NCBI RefSeq assembly: GCF_002803605.1
Contig: NZ_PHRG01000001.1
Location: 694,819 to 758,818 of the forward strand
Source of the DNA: Acinetobacter pseudolwoffii
GTDB lineage: Bacteria > Pseudomonadota > Gammaproteobacteria > Pseudomonadales > Moraxellaceae
Direction: 5' to 3'
DNA length: 64,000 nucleotides
A model generated the notes under the pieces. It saw only the letters and a program-made list of their open reading frames with translations, made no database searches and was not told the DNA's origin. The translations under genes were made by a program, and so were the position numbers. Position 1 is the stretch's first letter. Every line of letters starts with the position of its first letter. Positions 1-10,251 of this stretch are shown one piece after another.

Positions 1-1574
1 TGGAACACGATGTCCGGATAACGTTCTTGCATGAGCTGTAAATTCACTCGGCTTGGCGCAAGATAAGTCAAGTGACCACCGCCATCGACTGACAACTGGT
101 CGTGGGCTTTTTTCTTAAATTCGTTAAATTTTTTCTCGTCATCACAAGACACCCAACGAACAGTATTGATGTTCACGGGTTCGTAAACACAGTCAACTTT
201 ATATTCTTCTTTCAAACGATACGCCACCACTTCAAACTGAAGTACGCCCACTGCACCCACGATCAGGTCATTATTATGCTGTGGCATAAATACCTGTGTT
301 GCACCTTCTTCAGACAACTCTTTCAGGCCCTTTTGCAACTGTTTCGATTTCAAAGGATCTTTTAAGCGTACACGGCGGAACATTTCTGGTGCAAAGTGCG
401 GAATACCTGTGAACTGTAGTTTTTCACCCGAGGTAAAGGTATCACCAATCTGAATGGTGCCGTGGTTATGCAGTCCGATAATATCGCCCGGCCACGCTTC
501 TTCCAGATGCTGGCGGTCACCGGCCAGGAAGGTTAAGGCATCACTAATCCGCACATCTTTATCCAGACGTACATGCTTCATTTTCAGGCCTTTTTCATAT
601 TTACCTGAACAAATTCGCATGAATGCAATACGGTCACGATGTTTCGGGTCCATATTGGCCTGAATTTTAAAGACAAAACCGCTAAAACCTTCTTCATCAG
701 CTTCGACAACACGAGCCTGAGTAGGATGGGCCTTCGGCGGCGGTGCATATTGACTGAAGGCATCCAGCACATGGTCAACCCCAAAGTTACCCAAGGCTGT
801 ACCGAACAAGACCGGCGTTTGACGGCCTGCCAGAAATTCTTCACGATCCAATGGCTCATTGGCCATTTGCACCAGTTCAAGTGATTCTTCAAATGCAGCC
901 CACGCCAGCTCACCAACTTTCTCACGAAGATCCGGATAGTCATAACCATCACGTATTTCGATTGTAGGAATGGTTGAACCAAAACCGGTTTTGTAAATGT
1001 AGAATTTTTCTTCGATTAAATTAAATACACCGGCAAAATCACGCCCCGTACCCAATGGCCAGGTGATCGGAACACATTTAATTTTCAGAACGTTTTCGAT
1101 TTCATCCAGAAGCTCCAGTGGCTCACGGATTTCACGGTCCATTTTATTAACAAAAGAAATGATCGGTGTATCGCGCATACGACACACGTCCATCAATTTA
1201 ATGGTCCGGTCTTCCACCCCTTTTGCACCATCAATCACCATTAATGCCGAGTCAACGGCGGTTAAGGTACGATAGGTATCTTCCGAGAAATCTTCATGTC
1301 CCGGAGTATCGAGCAGGTTGATCATCTTGTCTTTGAACGGGAACTGCATCACCGAGGTCGTGATCGAGATGCCACGTTCTTTTTCCATTTCCATCCAGTC
1401 CGATGTAGCGGCCCGGTCAGACTTACGGCTTTTCACCATACCTGCAACCTGAATCGCCTGCCCCCATAACAGTAGCTTTTCTGTCATGGTGGTTTTACCG
1501 GCATCGGGGTGGGAAATAATGGCGAATGTACGTCGCTGAGCGACCTGCGCCGCTAACTCATCTTTAAAACTCAT
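1..1574 (-). CDS. prfC: Peptide chain release factor 3 (3' end outside window)
   Basis: This is a translational GTPase that removes RF1/RF2 from the ribosome after termination. The frame opens with ATG at 1574 ([11 protein letters not shown]) and stays open to the window edge, giving about 524 codons against 529 in the E. coli protein, so only a handful of C-terminal residues are missing. The GTPase motifs are visible: the P-loop HPDAGKTT near residue 22, DTPGHEDF and NKMDRE. The C-terminal part follows the RF3 family closely, ending in ERYPDIVF at the boundary. The gene has its own upstream region (1575-1873) and no operon partner inside the window. Identification is secure; only the extreme C-terminus cannot be seen. 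Confidence 0.96.
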   Translation of the reverse strand, partial: MSFKDELAAQVAQRRTFAIISHPDAGKTTMTEKLLLWGQAIQVAGMVKSRKSDRAATSDWMEMEKERGISITTSVMQFPFKDKMINLLDTPGHEDFSEDTYRTLTAVDSALMVIDGAKGVEDRTIKLMDVCRMRDTPIISFVNKMDREIREPLELLDEIENVLKIKCVPITWPLGTGRDFAGVFNLIEEKFYIYKTGFGSTIPTIEIRDGYDYPDLREKVGELAWAAFEESLELVQMANEPLDREEFLAGRQTPVLFGTALGNFGVDHVLDAFSQYAPPPKAHPTQARVVEADEEGFSGFVFKIQANMDPKHRDRIAFMRICSGKYEKGLKMKHVRLDKDVRISDALTFLAGDRQHLEEAWPGDIIGLHNHGTIQIGDTFTSGEKLQFTGIPHFAPEMFRRVRLKDPLKSKQLQKGLKELSEEGATQVFMPQHNNDLIVGAVGVLQFEVVAYRLKEEYKVDCVYEPVNINTVRWVSCDDEKKFNEFKKKAHDQLSVDGGGHLTYLAPSRVNLQLMQERYPDIVF

Positions 1575-1873
1575 GGAAAATACCTACTGCAGAACCGCAG
1601 TGCTCAAGATCAAAAACGATCAATATGAAAATTGGCGATATTGTAGCAGATTTCTAAAGCCAATAAGTATGCCCACGGCTGAAGGAAATGACAGTATTTA
1701 TAAGATCTACACTTGCTGACTGCTGGATTTTTCAGCCCAGATTGAGTCGGAAACAATACGGTTATGAAGCTTAAATATGGGAGTTTGTGTCATTCAACTG
1801 GCCTGCTGAATAATGCTAAATATAGGTTCACCGTACTCTTTAGTACCGTATTAGTAGCGTATAAAAATTCAAA

Positions 1874-3724
1874 TTAAGACAGGAAATCCTGTGTTTCCAA
1901 TGACTCGACTGGCATCGGCTTTGCCAGCAAATAACCTTGTAATTGCTGACAACCGAGTCGAGTCAAAATATCTGCTTGCAGCGTGGTTTCTACGCCTTCA
2001 GCGGTCACTTTTAAACCCAGTTTAATCGCCAGCCGAATAATACTTTCCAGAATCATTTCTTCTTTAGAGCCGACGCTAAGATCCTGAATAAACTCTTTAT
2101 CAATTTTCAGTTCATCCACGGGCAGATTTTTTAGATATAAGAAGCTGGAATGTCCGGTTCCAAAATCATCAATCGCCAGCTGGATGCCGATATTACGTAA
2201 TTGTTCAAGGGTACGAATACTGGCATCGATATAATGCATGGCGGTCGATTCAGTAATCTCGATCATCAAGTGCTGCGGATTGATCTTATAGCGTTTAAAC
2301 AGGTTTTGCAGATTAGCTAATAGATGCTTATGCTCAAACTGCACCGCAGACAAATTCACGGCAATCGGGAAAAAGTCAGTATTATTTTTTTCCCAGAGTT
2401 GGATCTGTTTGCAAGCCTGCTCCAGTGCCCAATAGCCCATCTGAATAATAAGCCCGGTTTTCTCAGCGCCATGAATAAACATATTGGGACCCAGTAACCC
2501 ATGTAATGGATGCTGCCAGCGAATCAGGGCTTCTACCCCACAAATTTTTCGTTCACTGGTAAATTTAGGCTGATAAAACAGTACAAATTGCTGATCTTCA
2601 ACTGCTTTATACAGATCATTAATCAGCTTGCTCTGGCTCTTGGATTCATGCTGATCAGAAGAAAAATTAAAGACTGAATAGGTATTGCGGCCCTGATATT
2701 TAGAACTGAGCATTGCAGCATCGGCATTCACCAGTAAATCTTGCAGATTCTTGCCATGCTCCGGATACATCGCGATTCCGATACTGCCCGAAATATTAAT
2801 GGTTTTGCCATCAATCAGGAAGCTGTCCTGAATCAGATTTAGAATCTGCTCTGACATTTCTGAAGCTTTGCTGACGGACGTATTTTCCAGCACCACCAGG
2901 AACTCATCGCCGCCAATTCTGAGCAGCTTGGAACGGTCACCCCATAACTGATGAATACGCGCAGTCAGTTGAATCAGCAACTGGTCTCCGACCTGATGAC
3001 CAAACACATCATTCACCGCCTTAAAACGATCCAGATCAATATATAAAAAGGCAATTTCCTGCTGATGTTGTTGCTTGGAAAACAAGATATCTGCGTATTC
3101 AGCCAGGTATAAACGGTTGGGTAATTTGGTGAGATTATCCTGGATATTTTGATTTTCGAGCTCTTTATTGGCCCATCGCAGTTGGCGATTCCGAGATGCC
3201 AGGCGCAATTCCGAGAGAACCAGACGAATCATGGCAATCAGTAACAGAGCACTGATTAACACAACCGCGAACAACAGATCATAAGTCGCATGTGAAGATT
3301 CTGTGATTGGCGTAATCTCTGTTCTCTCAAAGTTGGCCCTAAGACTACTTGTATAGTGCATGGCTGAGACCCCGAGACTCATCACCACGATCACGAGAGC
3401 CACTCTGGAAAATGACCAGATGCTTTGGATCATTAAGCAGAGGGTAAAAATAGAAGCCGTAAAGACACTCAAATAAGAGAGCAACATCCAGCTGAAATCA
3501 AAATGATAGGCATGACTTAAATGAATTGCTGTCATCCCAATGAAATGGATCGACCAGATCAACAGCCCCAGTAATGCGGCCGTTGCAAATAGCATGAGTG
3601 TTGCAAATTTTCTTCGCGACTCACGCCACCATATTTTTTGAATCGGCATCAAAAAATAGCCAGCGACGAAAGCAAAGAGAGTTGATCCGATGACCAGACT
3701 GATATCATGCTGAATAGGAATCAT
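1874..3724 (-). CDS. MHYT-GGDEF-EAL c-di-GMP turnover protein
   Basis: This is a 616-residue inner-membrane signalling protein. Residues 1 to about 170 carry several hydrophobic segments of MHYT type, with an IHFIGM motif near 59 and SAMHYT near 120. MHYT sensors usually have three such motifs; only two are visible. A GGDEF domain follows (GGDEF at 271-275, intact), then an EAL domain (EAL at 398-400, plus EITES, IDDFGTG, ELKID and AEGVET, all intact). By family knowledge GGDEF makes c-di-GMP and EAL degrades it; both active sites look complete, so the protein may be bifunctional. No RxxD inhibitory site is seen just before GGDEF. Its MucR-like architecture suggests response to a diatomic gas or redox signal, which is inference. 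It is monocistronic. Confidence 0.92.
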   Translation of the reverse strand: MIPIQHDISLVIGSTLFAFVAGYFLMPIQKIWWRESRRKFATLMLFATAALLGLLIWSIHFIGMTAIHLSHAYHFDFSWMLLSYLSVFTASIFTLCLMIQSIWSFSRVALVIVVMSLGVSAMHYTSSLRANFERTEITPITESSHATYDLLFAVVLISALLLIAMIRLVLSELRLASRNRQLRWANKELENQNIQDNLTKLPNRLYLAEYADILFSKQQHQQEIAFLYIDLDRFKAVNDVFGHQVGDQLLIQLTARIHQLWGDRSKLLRIGGDEFLVVLENTSVSKASEMSEQILNLIQDSFLIDGKTINISGSIGIAMYPEHGKNLQDLLVNADAAMLSSKYQGRNTYSVFNFSSDQHESKSQSKLINDLYKAVEDQQFVLFYQPKFTSERKICGVEALIRWQHPLHGLLGPNMFIHGAEKTGLIIQMGYWALEQACKQIQLWEKNNTDFFPIAVNLSAVQFEHKHLLANLQNLFKRYKINPQHLMIEITESTAMHYIDASIRTLEQLRNIGIQLAIDDFGTGHSSFLYLKNLPVDELKIDKEFIQDLSVGSKEEMILESIIRLAIKLGLKVTAEGVETTLQADILTRLGCQQLQGYLLAKPMPVESLETQDFLS

Positions 3725-4171
3725 ATAAAATGTTCCGTATTGGTCATCATTGTTATTATTCCCCTCACGTGTATTTCTATTTCCACCTGGTCAAGTTTAA
3801 AGCCGTCAGAATCGTAAAGTTGACAAGCAATGCACATGTGTCGCTGTGCAAAGCCTCTGGTTTTAAATAAAATTAGAATTTATATTTCTTTAATTCAGGG
3901 TCGAGAACAGATTCTGAAATCATGATGAGCATCAGCATAAAATATGACTTCTATCTTATGAGTCTTGAAAATTTTAGCAAATGTTTAAATCTATTTTTCC
4001 AGTTTATTTATTCGACCACCGTCACAATTTTTTTCTTTTTATTTAGACAGCTAGCAATTCATATGAAAAATTTATTCTGATTTTTAAATAGCCGGATATC
4101 ATAAAAAAATAGCCTGTCGAAACAGGCTATTTTTTTAGATCCTTAGATACTTAAATGGACATGCTTAAAAG
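3725..4171. other. Intergenic region between the GGDEF-EAL gene and prc
   Basis: About 450 AT-rich bases. Apart from the prc terminator at its left-hand part (4103-4137), I see no open reading frame with a ribosome binding site, no RNA gene and no clear repeat. It must contain the promoter of the MHYT-GGDEF-EAL gene near 3725-3800. Confidence 0.5.
4103..4137 (-). terminator. Rho-independent terminator of prc
   Basis: Inverted repeat AGCCTGT / ACAGGCT around a CGAA loop, flanked by A and T runs. It lies 35 bp after the prc stop codon and could act in both directions. Confidence 0.85.
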
Positions 4172-6358
4172 TTACTGTTTGGCCTGTAATTTGGCATAGT
4201 CCAATAACACATGTGCTGCTTCAATTACAAAAGCTTCTTCTTCAGGCAGAGCCGGACGTTCCTTGGCTTTCATTTTGGCACGGGTTTCAATCAGTGCATC
4301 CATGGACGCCTGATAGGTTTCCCAGTTTGGATAAGGCTTGAGACCTGTAGCAATACGACGCGCATTTTCTGCTTCCAGAGTTTTTTGCTCCATGGCAATC
4401 AGCTCTGCTTTACGCTGCTGTAAATCCAGTACCTGACGCTTTTCATCTTCAGCTTTTTTCATTACTGCCTTACGCTGCTCCAGATACTTGAACTGAGAAT
4501 CCAGTGCGACCCGTTGCTGAGAAAGTTTAGCCAACTCTGGTACATATTTTTGTACTGCGCCTTCGCGTTTAAATGGCGCGGTTGGAATGGTATCCCATTG
4601 CAAGGCATTTTTAGCCTTACGCTCACCAAACTCTTCGTTATAAATATCAACCAGTTTAATGTCTGGAACCACACCCTTGTTCTGGGTACTGCCACCGGTC
4701 ACCCGGTAGAATTTACGCTGTGTCAGGGTTGCCTGACCATGCGCCAAGCTATCCAGTTGCACTTGCGCTGTACCTTTCCCGGTGGTGGTACTGCCAATCA
4801 CAATCCCGCGCTCATAATCCTGAATCGCGGCAGAGTAAATTTCACTGGCCGATGCAGAAGCCAGATTGATCATTACCGCCAAAGGACCCGCATAGGTTTG
4901 TGCACCGCCATCATCATCTTCAAAGACGCTAACATTGCCATTACCATCACGAATCTGCACCACTGGGCCAGATTTAATCACCTGCCCCAACATACGTGCC
5001 ACTTCTTCTAGTGAGCCACCCGGGTTATTACGCAAATCGACAATAATCCCGGCAACATTTTTGGCCGCCAGTTCTTTTAAAGCCTTATTGGTATCTTCAG
5101 AGACTGAACGATAATCTGTACCGGCACGACGTGCACGATAGTTCAGGTAGAACGACGGGATTTCAATCACACCATATTGATATTTCTTGCCATCGCGCTG
5201 AATGTCGACAACACGCGTACGCACACCGGCATCTTCTTCCTGAATCACATCACGGGTAATGGTCACGTTACGTGCCTGCCCCATGGTCGCGCCTGCACCG
5301 AGTAAACGTAGAGTGACTTTAGTGCCACGCTTGCCGCGAATCAGACCGACAATTTCATTGCTTGGCCAGCCAATCACATCGACCATCTGTTCGCCATCCT
5401 GGGCTACACCAATGATGCGATCACCCGATTTCACCTGACCGGATTTACTCGCAGGACCACCTTCGACAATGGTTTCAATCTTGGTGTAATCTTCATTGCC
5501 ACGTTCAGGACGAATCGAGACCCCGACCCCTTCGAGCTGCAAAGTGGTCTGACGATTCAGCTCCATCGCATCTACAGGCGGGAAATAATTACTATGCGGA
5601 TCATAGGTCAGCATCATCGCATTCAAGGTCTTGTCGAGCACATCATCACTCTTGATCCGGCTGACACGTTCCAGCTGACGGGTATAACGCTTGGTCAAGG
5701 TTTGTGCAGGCGTCAGATCTTCAGGTCCGGTAAGGTCTTGTCCATTGGCCAGTTCTGGATTGGCCTTCAGTGCTTTCTGTTTGGCCTGTTCTTCTTCTTT
5801 ACTGATGGTCAGATTGATCAGCTGGGACACCAGCATTTTTGACCAGTGCGCGCGCTGTTCAGCCTCAGTTTTAAAGAATGGCGCTTTTTCACGATCAGTT
5901 TCGATATAGACATTTGGCTGATTCAGATTCTGTGGTTTCTTCAGCTCATTCAACATATAGGTGTAAAACTGGGTCAGGCGCTGACGATATTGCGCATGGA
6001 TTTCATAAGGACCCGACAAATTGCCAGCTTTCAGGTGAGCACCAAAATTGGCCCCATAACGTTTCTTGTAATTTTCAACTTCTGGTGCCAGAAATAAGCT
6101 ATGTTCCGGATCCAGACTATCGATATAGAAATCGAAAATACGCTGCGAAGTCTGGGCATCCAGACGCATATTCAAATAGTGCTGACGATCCACCAGCGTC
6201 GCCAGTTGACGTGATACCAATGCCTGTTCCTGAGATGGCTGAATGGCTTTGCTGACCACTTCTGCACTATTGGCTGCAATCGCATCATTCACGACATGGG
6301 TAAAAAAGAAGCCACCTGTCGCAATCGCAACGGCGCAAGCTATCGTTTGAAATTTCAT
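4172..6358 (-). CDS. prc: Tail-specific periplasmic protease Prc
   Basis: This is an S41-family protease of the periplasm that degrades proteins by their C-terminal tails and, in E. coli, works with NlpI on the peptidoglycan hydrolase MepS. The ATG at 6358 gives 728 residues starting MKFQTIACAVAIATGG, a signal peptide; an in-frame TTG 11 codons upstream would bury it, so it was rejected. A PDZ domain lies near residues 230-320 (LEGVGVSIRPE, GDRIIGV). The protease core follows, with IIVDLRNNPGGS, the nucleophile region SASASE and the general base in TTGKGTAQ, matching the Ser-Lys dyad of E. coli Prc. The C-terminal third is lysine/glutamate rich, as in the family. It is transcribed alone and ends at a strong terminator. 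Confidence 0.95.
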   Translation of the reverse strand: MKFQTIACAVAIATGGFFFTHVVNDAIAANSAEVVSKAIQPSQEQALVSRQLATLVDRQHYLNMRLDAQTSQRIFDFYIDSLDPEHSLFLAPEVENYKKRYGANFGAHLKAGNLSGPYEIHAQYRQRLTQFYTYMLNELKKPQNLNQPNVYIETDREKAPFFKTEAEQRAHWSKMLVSQLINLTISKEEEQAKQKALKANPELANGQDLTGPEDLTPAQTLTKRYTRQLERVSRIKSDDVLDKTLNAMMLTYDPHSNYFPPVDAMELNRQTTLQLEGVGVSIRPERGNEDYTKIETIVEGGPASKSGQVKSGDRIIGVAQDGEQMVDVIGWPSNEIVGLIRGKRGTKVTLRLLGAGATMGQARNVTITRDVIQEEDAGVRTRVVDIQRDGKKYQYGVIEIPSFYLNYRARRAGTDYRSVSEDTNKALKELAAKNVAGIIVDLRNNPGGSLEEVARMLGQVIKSGPVVQIRDGNGNVSVFEDDDGGAQTYAGPLAVMINLASASASEIYSAAIQDYERGIVIGSTTTGKGTAQVQLDSLAHGQATLTQRKFYRVTGGSTQNKGVVPDIKLVDIYNEEFGERKAKNALQWDTIPTAPFKREGAVQKYVPELAKLSQQRVALDSQFKYLEQRKAVMKKAEDEKRQVLDLQQRKAELIAMEQKTLEAENARRIATGLKPYPNWETYQASMDALIETRAKMKAKERPALPEEEAFVIEAAHVLLDYAKLQAKQ

Positions 6359-6557
6359 AAATAATTCGTACTTCCTTGGCCTAGAGACCAATGTGACCGT
6401 GTTGCTTTTCGACCAGAATTTAAAGTATTCAGCATCTTAAACAACTTAATATGTTTATGTCGTGTAGTTTTATCATATTCTGTGCTGACAAAGTGTAGCA
6501 AATCATTGCAGAAATCAGGTATTGTTTCCCGGAAAAATTCTAAAACGGATTCCGCAT

Positions 6558-7580
6558 ATGATTGGCGCATTGATGCTCGACATCGCAGGCACAACCCTGA
6601 CTCAAGAAGATATTGAACTATTCGGTGCGCCGCAAGTCGGTGGAGTCATTTTATTTGGACGTAACATCGAATCTGCGGCTCAAGTCCGTGCCTTAACCGA
6701 TCACATGCGCCAGATTCGTCCTGATATTTTGATTGCAGTCGATCAGGAAGGTGGACGTGTGCAGCGCTTAAGACAGGGCTTTACCCTGCTCCCTGCGATG
6801 GGGAAATTTGGCGAACTGTATGCTCATGATTCGCAGCGTGCTTTAGATTTGGCCGAAAAATGCGGCTGGCTGATGGCGATTGAAGTACTGGCTGTCGGGA
6901 TTGATTTCAGTTTTGCGCCGGTGCTGGATTTAAACGACATCAGTGATGTGATTGGTGACCGAAGCTTTGCCAGAAATATTTCAGATATTATTCCACTGGC
7001 CAGCGCATTTTTAAAAGGGATGAAACGTGCAGGAATGGCGTCAACTGGGAAACATTTCCCGGGTCATGGTTCAGTCAAAGCGGATTCACATGTTGCCGCA
7101 GCCATTGATATGCGCAGCTATGAAGACATTCAGCAAAAAGACATGCAGACCTTTATCCAGTTACAGCCGCAACTCGATGCTTTAATGCCAGCGCATGTGA
7201 TTTATAGTCAGGTAGATCCCAATCCGGCCGGATTCTCGGAATTCTGGATTCAGAAAGTTTTGCGTCAGCAACTCGGTTTTGACGGCGTTCTGTTCTCGGA
7301 TGATTTAAGCATGCAGGCCGCCTGTGTGGCAGGCGGTGCCGATGCCCGAATTCAGGCCGCACTGAAAGCCGGGTGTGATATGGGGCTGGTCTGTAATGAT
7401 CGTGCAGCACAATGTATTGCACTGGAAGGCATTGCCGACCTGCCGTTGCCAAATCAGGAACGTTTAGAACGTATGCGCGGCAACATCCCGAACATCCAGA
7501 TTGGTGATGAACTGGATCTGGGTGAAGAATGGCGCGAGATCCGTGATGAAATACTGGCATTTAAACAGCAATCCAGCTAA
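6558..7580 (+). CDS. nagZ: Beta-N-acetylhexosaminidase NagZ
   Basis: This is a cytoplasmic GH3 glycosidase that removes N-acetylglucosamine from anhydromuropeptides during cell-wall recycling, feeding the pathway that controls beta-lactamase induction in many Gram-negatives. The ATG at 6558 gives 340 residues (MIGALMLDIAG), the usual NagZ length; the upstream TTG at 6522 is unlikely. The GH3 signatures are intact: KHFPGHG with the catalytic His loop continuing to DSH, and the nucleophile Asp in FSDDLSM. IAVDQEGGRVQR near residue 60 is also typical. The gene is divergent from prc and is followed by its own terminator. Confidence 0.95.
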   Translation: MIGALMLDIAGTTLTQEDIELFGAPQVGGVILFGRNIESAAQVRALTDHMRQIRPDILIAVDQEGGRVQRLRQGFTLLPAMGKFGELYAHDSQRALDLAEKCGWLMAIEVLAVGIDFSFAPVLDLNDISDVIGDRSFARNISDIIPLASAFLKGMKRAGMASTGKHFPGHGSVKADSHVAAAIDMRSYEDIQQKDMQTFIQLQPQLDALMPAHVIYSQVDPNPAGFSEFWIQKVLRQQLGFDGVLFSDDLSMQAACVAGGADARIQAALKAGCDMGLVCNDRAAQCIALEGIADLPLPNQERLERMRGNIPNIQIGDELDLGEEWREIRDEILAFKQQSS

Positions 7581-7603
7581 AACTTTTTAAATCCAATCAA
7601 TAT

Positions 7604-7637
7604 GAAAAAGGGACACGACAAGGTGTTCCTTTTTTAT
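7604..7637 (+). terminator. Terminator of nagZ
   Basis: AAGGGACAC pairs with GTGTTCCTT (one G-T pair) around a short loop, followed by a T run, 24 bp after the nagZ stop. Confidence 0.8.
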
Positions 7638-7700
7638 TATGATGTTAAAAGGCGTTACTTCTGTAGCACCCAACTAAAATAACAATAAGGTCAGAACCCT

Positions 7701-8567
7701 ATGCCAAAATCACTTTCGCAGCATCGTCATATTTCTTTTACAGCACATTATACCGGCTATATCTGGTATCAAATGGGGATCTCACATCCGGTCTTTGCCA
7801 CGACTAAAGGCAAATTTCTGGCCACACTGCTACATCCACTTGAAGTATGGGCAGAACGCTCTGTAGGTGGCAGCATGCGTACCACACTCAAGCAGCGCCA
7901 TCAGATGATTGATGAACATCTGTGTCAGTTGATCGAGCAGCATCCACAACTTCATATTCTTGAAATTGCCTGCGGTTTGTCTCCACGTAGCTGGAATTTC
8001 AGACAAAAATTTCCCGAGATTAATTATCGTGAACTGGATCTTCCCGACATGGCCAGAATCAAGACCCAAGCCTTGCAGCAGATTGATCAGCAGGCTCCCG
8101 AAGTGCTCACTGCAGATATTTTTAGTGAAGAGTTGGACTGTATCTTTCAGATGTTTGATCCCGACCAACCTTTGGTGGTAATTAATGAGGGGCTGATTAA
8201 TTACTTTGATCAACGCATGTTGCGTATTCTGTTGCAAGGTATTGCAGAGAATGCACGACATTTTCCAGCCTTGCATTACCTTAGCGACATTTACCCGGAA
8301 CCCGTCAAAAATAAATTGACAAATTTTATTTGGAGCTGTAGCCGTCTGCTTAAATTCATGTCACGCAGTGCTTTTACCTTTCATTTTAAAACCCCCCAAG
8401 AATTACAGCACTTTTTTCAAGATGCCGGTTTCGATCAGGTTGAGGTACAACAACCGCAACGTTATTTTGCCGAGCCTCGTCAGCAAAATCTGACACCGGA
8501 GCAGGATGAACATCTCGGTGATCTGGTCTGGATGATTCATGCAGTGAAAAAAAACAGCGTTAAATGA
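7701..8567 (+). CDS. Class I SAM-dependent methyltransferase, leucine carboxyl methyltransferase-like
   Basis: This 288-residue protein has an N-terminal motif ISFTAHYTGYIW and a SAM-binding segment HILEIACGLSPRS near residue 92. These, with RELDLPDMA and VVINEGLINYF, resemble the leucine carboxyl methyltransferase/PPM-like group annotated as O-methyltransferases of polyketide-like biosynthesis. The substrate cannot be read from the sequence. The start is ATG 7701 with AAGG about 10 bp upstream. It stands alone between the nagZ terminator and a shared convergent terminator. No signal peptide or membrane segment is seen, so it is probably cytoplasmic. Confidence 0.75.
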   Translation: MPKSLSQHRHISFTAHYTGYIWYQMGISHPVFATTKGKFLATLLHPLEVWAERSVGGSMRTTLKQRHQMIDEHLCQLIEQHPQLHILEIACGLSPRSWNFRQKFPEINYRELDLPDMARIKTQALQQIDQQAPEVLTADIFSEELDCIFQMFDPDQPLVVINEGLINYFDQRMLRILLQGIAENARHFPALHYLSDIYPEPVKNKLTNFIWSCSRLLKFMSRSAFTFHFKTPQELQHFFQDAGFDQVEVQQPQRYFAEPRQQNLTPEQDEHLGDLVWMIHAVKKNSVK

Positions 8568-8580
8568 TGCTGTTTTTTTA
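8546..8580. terminator. Bidirectional terminator between methyltransferase and PilZ hydrolase
   Basis: AACAGC and GCTGTT arms flanked by A8 and T7 runs. It overlaps the methyltransferase stop codon and lies just beyond the end of the convergent gene. Confidence 0.8.
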
Positions 8581-8591
8581 TTAAGCCCCGA

Positions 8592-9929
8592 TTAAATCAC
8601 TGCATCGAAAGCGTCTTCTTGCTGAAGGATTTTCTGTTGTTGCACAAAAGCCAATAAACGTTCTGCCACTTCAAAACTGCCATGTTTAAACAGGGCCCGC
8701 ACTTGAGTCTCATCCTGTTCAAAGATCAGACATTCGATCTTGAACTCGCCGTTTTCATCTTCCAGATGCAAGGCCAGATCACGCGGATAAGCTGCGGCAC
8801 ACTCTGTCTGTCCTGCGTCTAACTCCAGCAATACTCCAAAGAAATTCATGTCGATAATTTCTACATTCAACAGCAGATCCGAATGACGATGACTCAAATA
8901 ACGTTGTGGCTGTTGCACACAAATCCGCTCTTCACCGCGCCGTTCAATCTGCTGCATCTGTTCACGGCTAAACGGAATAATTCCCGGCAACTGCTCGACT
9001 GCTTCATCACGCAAGAAGGTGGCAAACAGATGCATAGTTTCTTTCCTGCGCTGCAACTGAGGCACATGGTCAGCACCGGCAATTTGTACATACTGCATAT
9101 TTGGACATTGCAGGGCAAAATTGGCATTCTCATGTGGCAAGGTAAAACTGTCATATTGACCACAGGCCACCAGAACCTTGCACTGTGGAATCGGCACGTG
9201 GGTCAGACGCAATAGACGGTTGCAGTTAATATCATAACGCTCTTGTTCGGTCACCGTGAATTCTGACATCTGCTTGAAGAATAAGCGCTTTGCTGTTGGT
9301 GACATGCGGGTTTCTTTGAGACGGGCATGATTGACCAGATATAAAATGACCGCCTGACCAAATTCATCCATACGCTGTTCTTTCATCAGATGCAAGGATT
9401 CTTCCAATAGCATGCGCCAGCTTTTGCGGGTTTTCTGCATTACGCCCATCAGGATCATCCGGTCCACCAGTTCAGGGCGCTGGTCTGCCAGACAGGAGGC
9501 GACCACTGAGCCTAAGGACATGCCTAAAATTGAAACTTGAGGAAGTTGCATCTGCTCCAGCCATTGCCCCAGCATGGCAGCAAGGTCTTCAAGCTCCAGA
9601 GTTCCAGCCGACAGGCCAGTATCCACATTGCTGATCTGCTGGTTGGCTCCCATCGAAGGCAAGTCAATCAGAATGATCGGGCCGGCAGCGAAGAGCTGTT
9701 CGACACAATATTTATAGGAATTAAAATTCTGGAAGGCGCCCCCAATGATCACCATCGGCCTGAGATGCAAGGTATCCGGACGGGCAATCGCCATATATTC
9801 GATTTTCCAGCCATCCATCCAGGTGCTTCGTGCTGGCTGCTTAAAACTGTGCTTATCATAAAGATCAAAAAAACCATAATGGCTTTGCGAATCCAATACA
9901 TGGGCATCCATGTGGATAATGGAATTCAT
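8592..9929 (-). CDS. Alpha/beta hydrolase fused to a C-terminal PilZ-like domain
   Basis: This 445-residue protein starts at ATG 9929 behind a GGAGG at 9939-9943; an ATG 15 codons upstream has no such site. Residues 60 to about 315 form an alpha/beta hydrolase. GMSLG gives a nucleophile Ser near 138, with an Asp in CGQYDSF near 260 and a His in GADHVP near 288, a complete apparent triad. After a linker, the last 120 residues look like PilZ: RRGEER near 330 fits the RxxxR c-di-GMP signature, and DMNFFG near 360 fits (D/N)xSxxG except that Ser is Asn. The likely function is an esterase or lipase-like hydrolase under c-di-GMP control; the substrate is unknown. The neighbouring GGDEF-EAL gene at 1874 is compatible with this but does not prove it. 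Confidence 0.82.
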   Translation of the reverse strand: MNSIIHMDAHVLDSQSHYGFFDLYDKHSFKQPARSTWMDGWKIEYMAIARPDTLHLRPMVIIGGAFQNFNSYKYCVEQLFAAGPIILIDLPSMGANQQISNVDTGLSAGTLELEDLAAMLGQWLEQMQLPQVSILGMSLGSVVASCLADQRPELVDRMILMGVMQKTRKSWRMLLEESLHLMKEQRMDEFGQAVILYLVNHARLKETRMSPTAKRLFFKQMSEFTVTEQERYDINCNRLLRLTHVPIPQCKVLVACGQYDSFTLPHENANFALQCPNMQYVQIAGADHVPQLQRRKETMHLFATFLRDEAVEQLPGIIPFSREQMQQIERRGEERICVQQPQRYLSHRHSDLLLNVEIIDMNFFGVLLELDAGQTECAAAYPRDLALHLEDENGEFKIECLIFEQDETQVRALFKHGSFEVAERLLAFVQQQKILQQEDAFDAVI

Positions 9930-10251
9930 TTTCCTTTTCCTCCGTCCTTGCCTTATTTTTATTGTGCAAGTCATGATTAACAGATCTTATGCTTCAGACA
10001 CATTCCGATGAGCCTGAACACGCATCCTGCTCTTTAATAATTATATATGACTTCAATGTCGCTTATTTCATTCTATACAGAGCGGCTTTTCACAAGCAAC
10101 CGCTTCAGCGACCACTTATCTGCTTTTAAACAGAAAACAATTTCAAAATGTTTAGAAGTCCGCGAAAACGGATGATTTTTAACAGATGGGCTTCATTGTC
10201 CGGCAGCAGACTGTTAATATCGAAGTGAAATTTCTAAGTGATCAAAGCGCT
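9930..10251. other. Divergent promoter region, PilZ hydrolase / proA
   Basis: Roughly 320 bases separate the two divergent starts. I see no gene, terminator or convincing operator in it. An in-frame ATG at 10186 would extend proA by 22 residues into this region. Confidence 0.4.
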
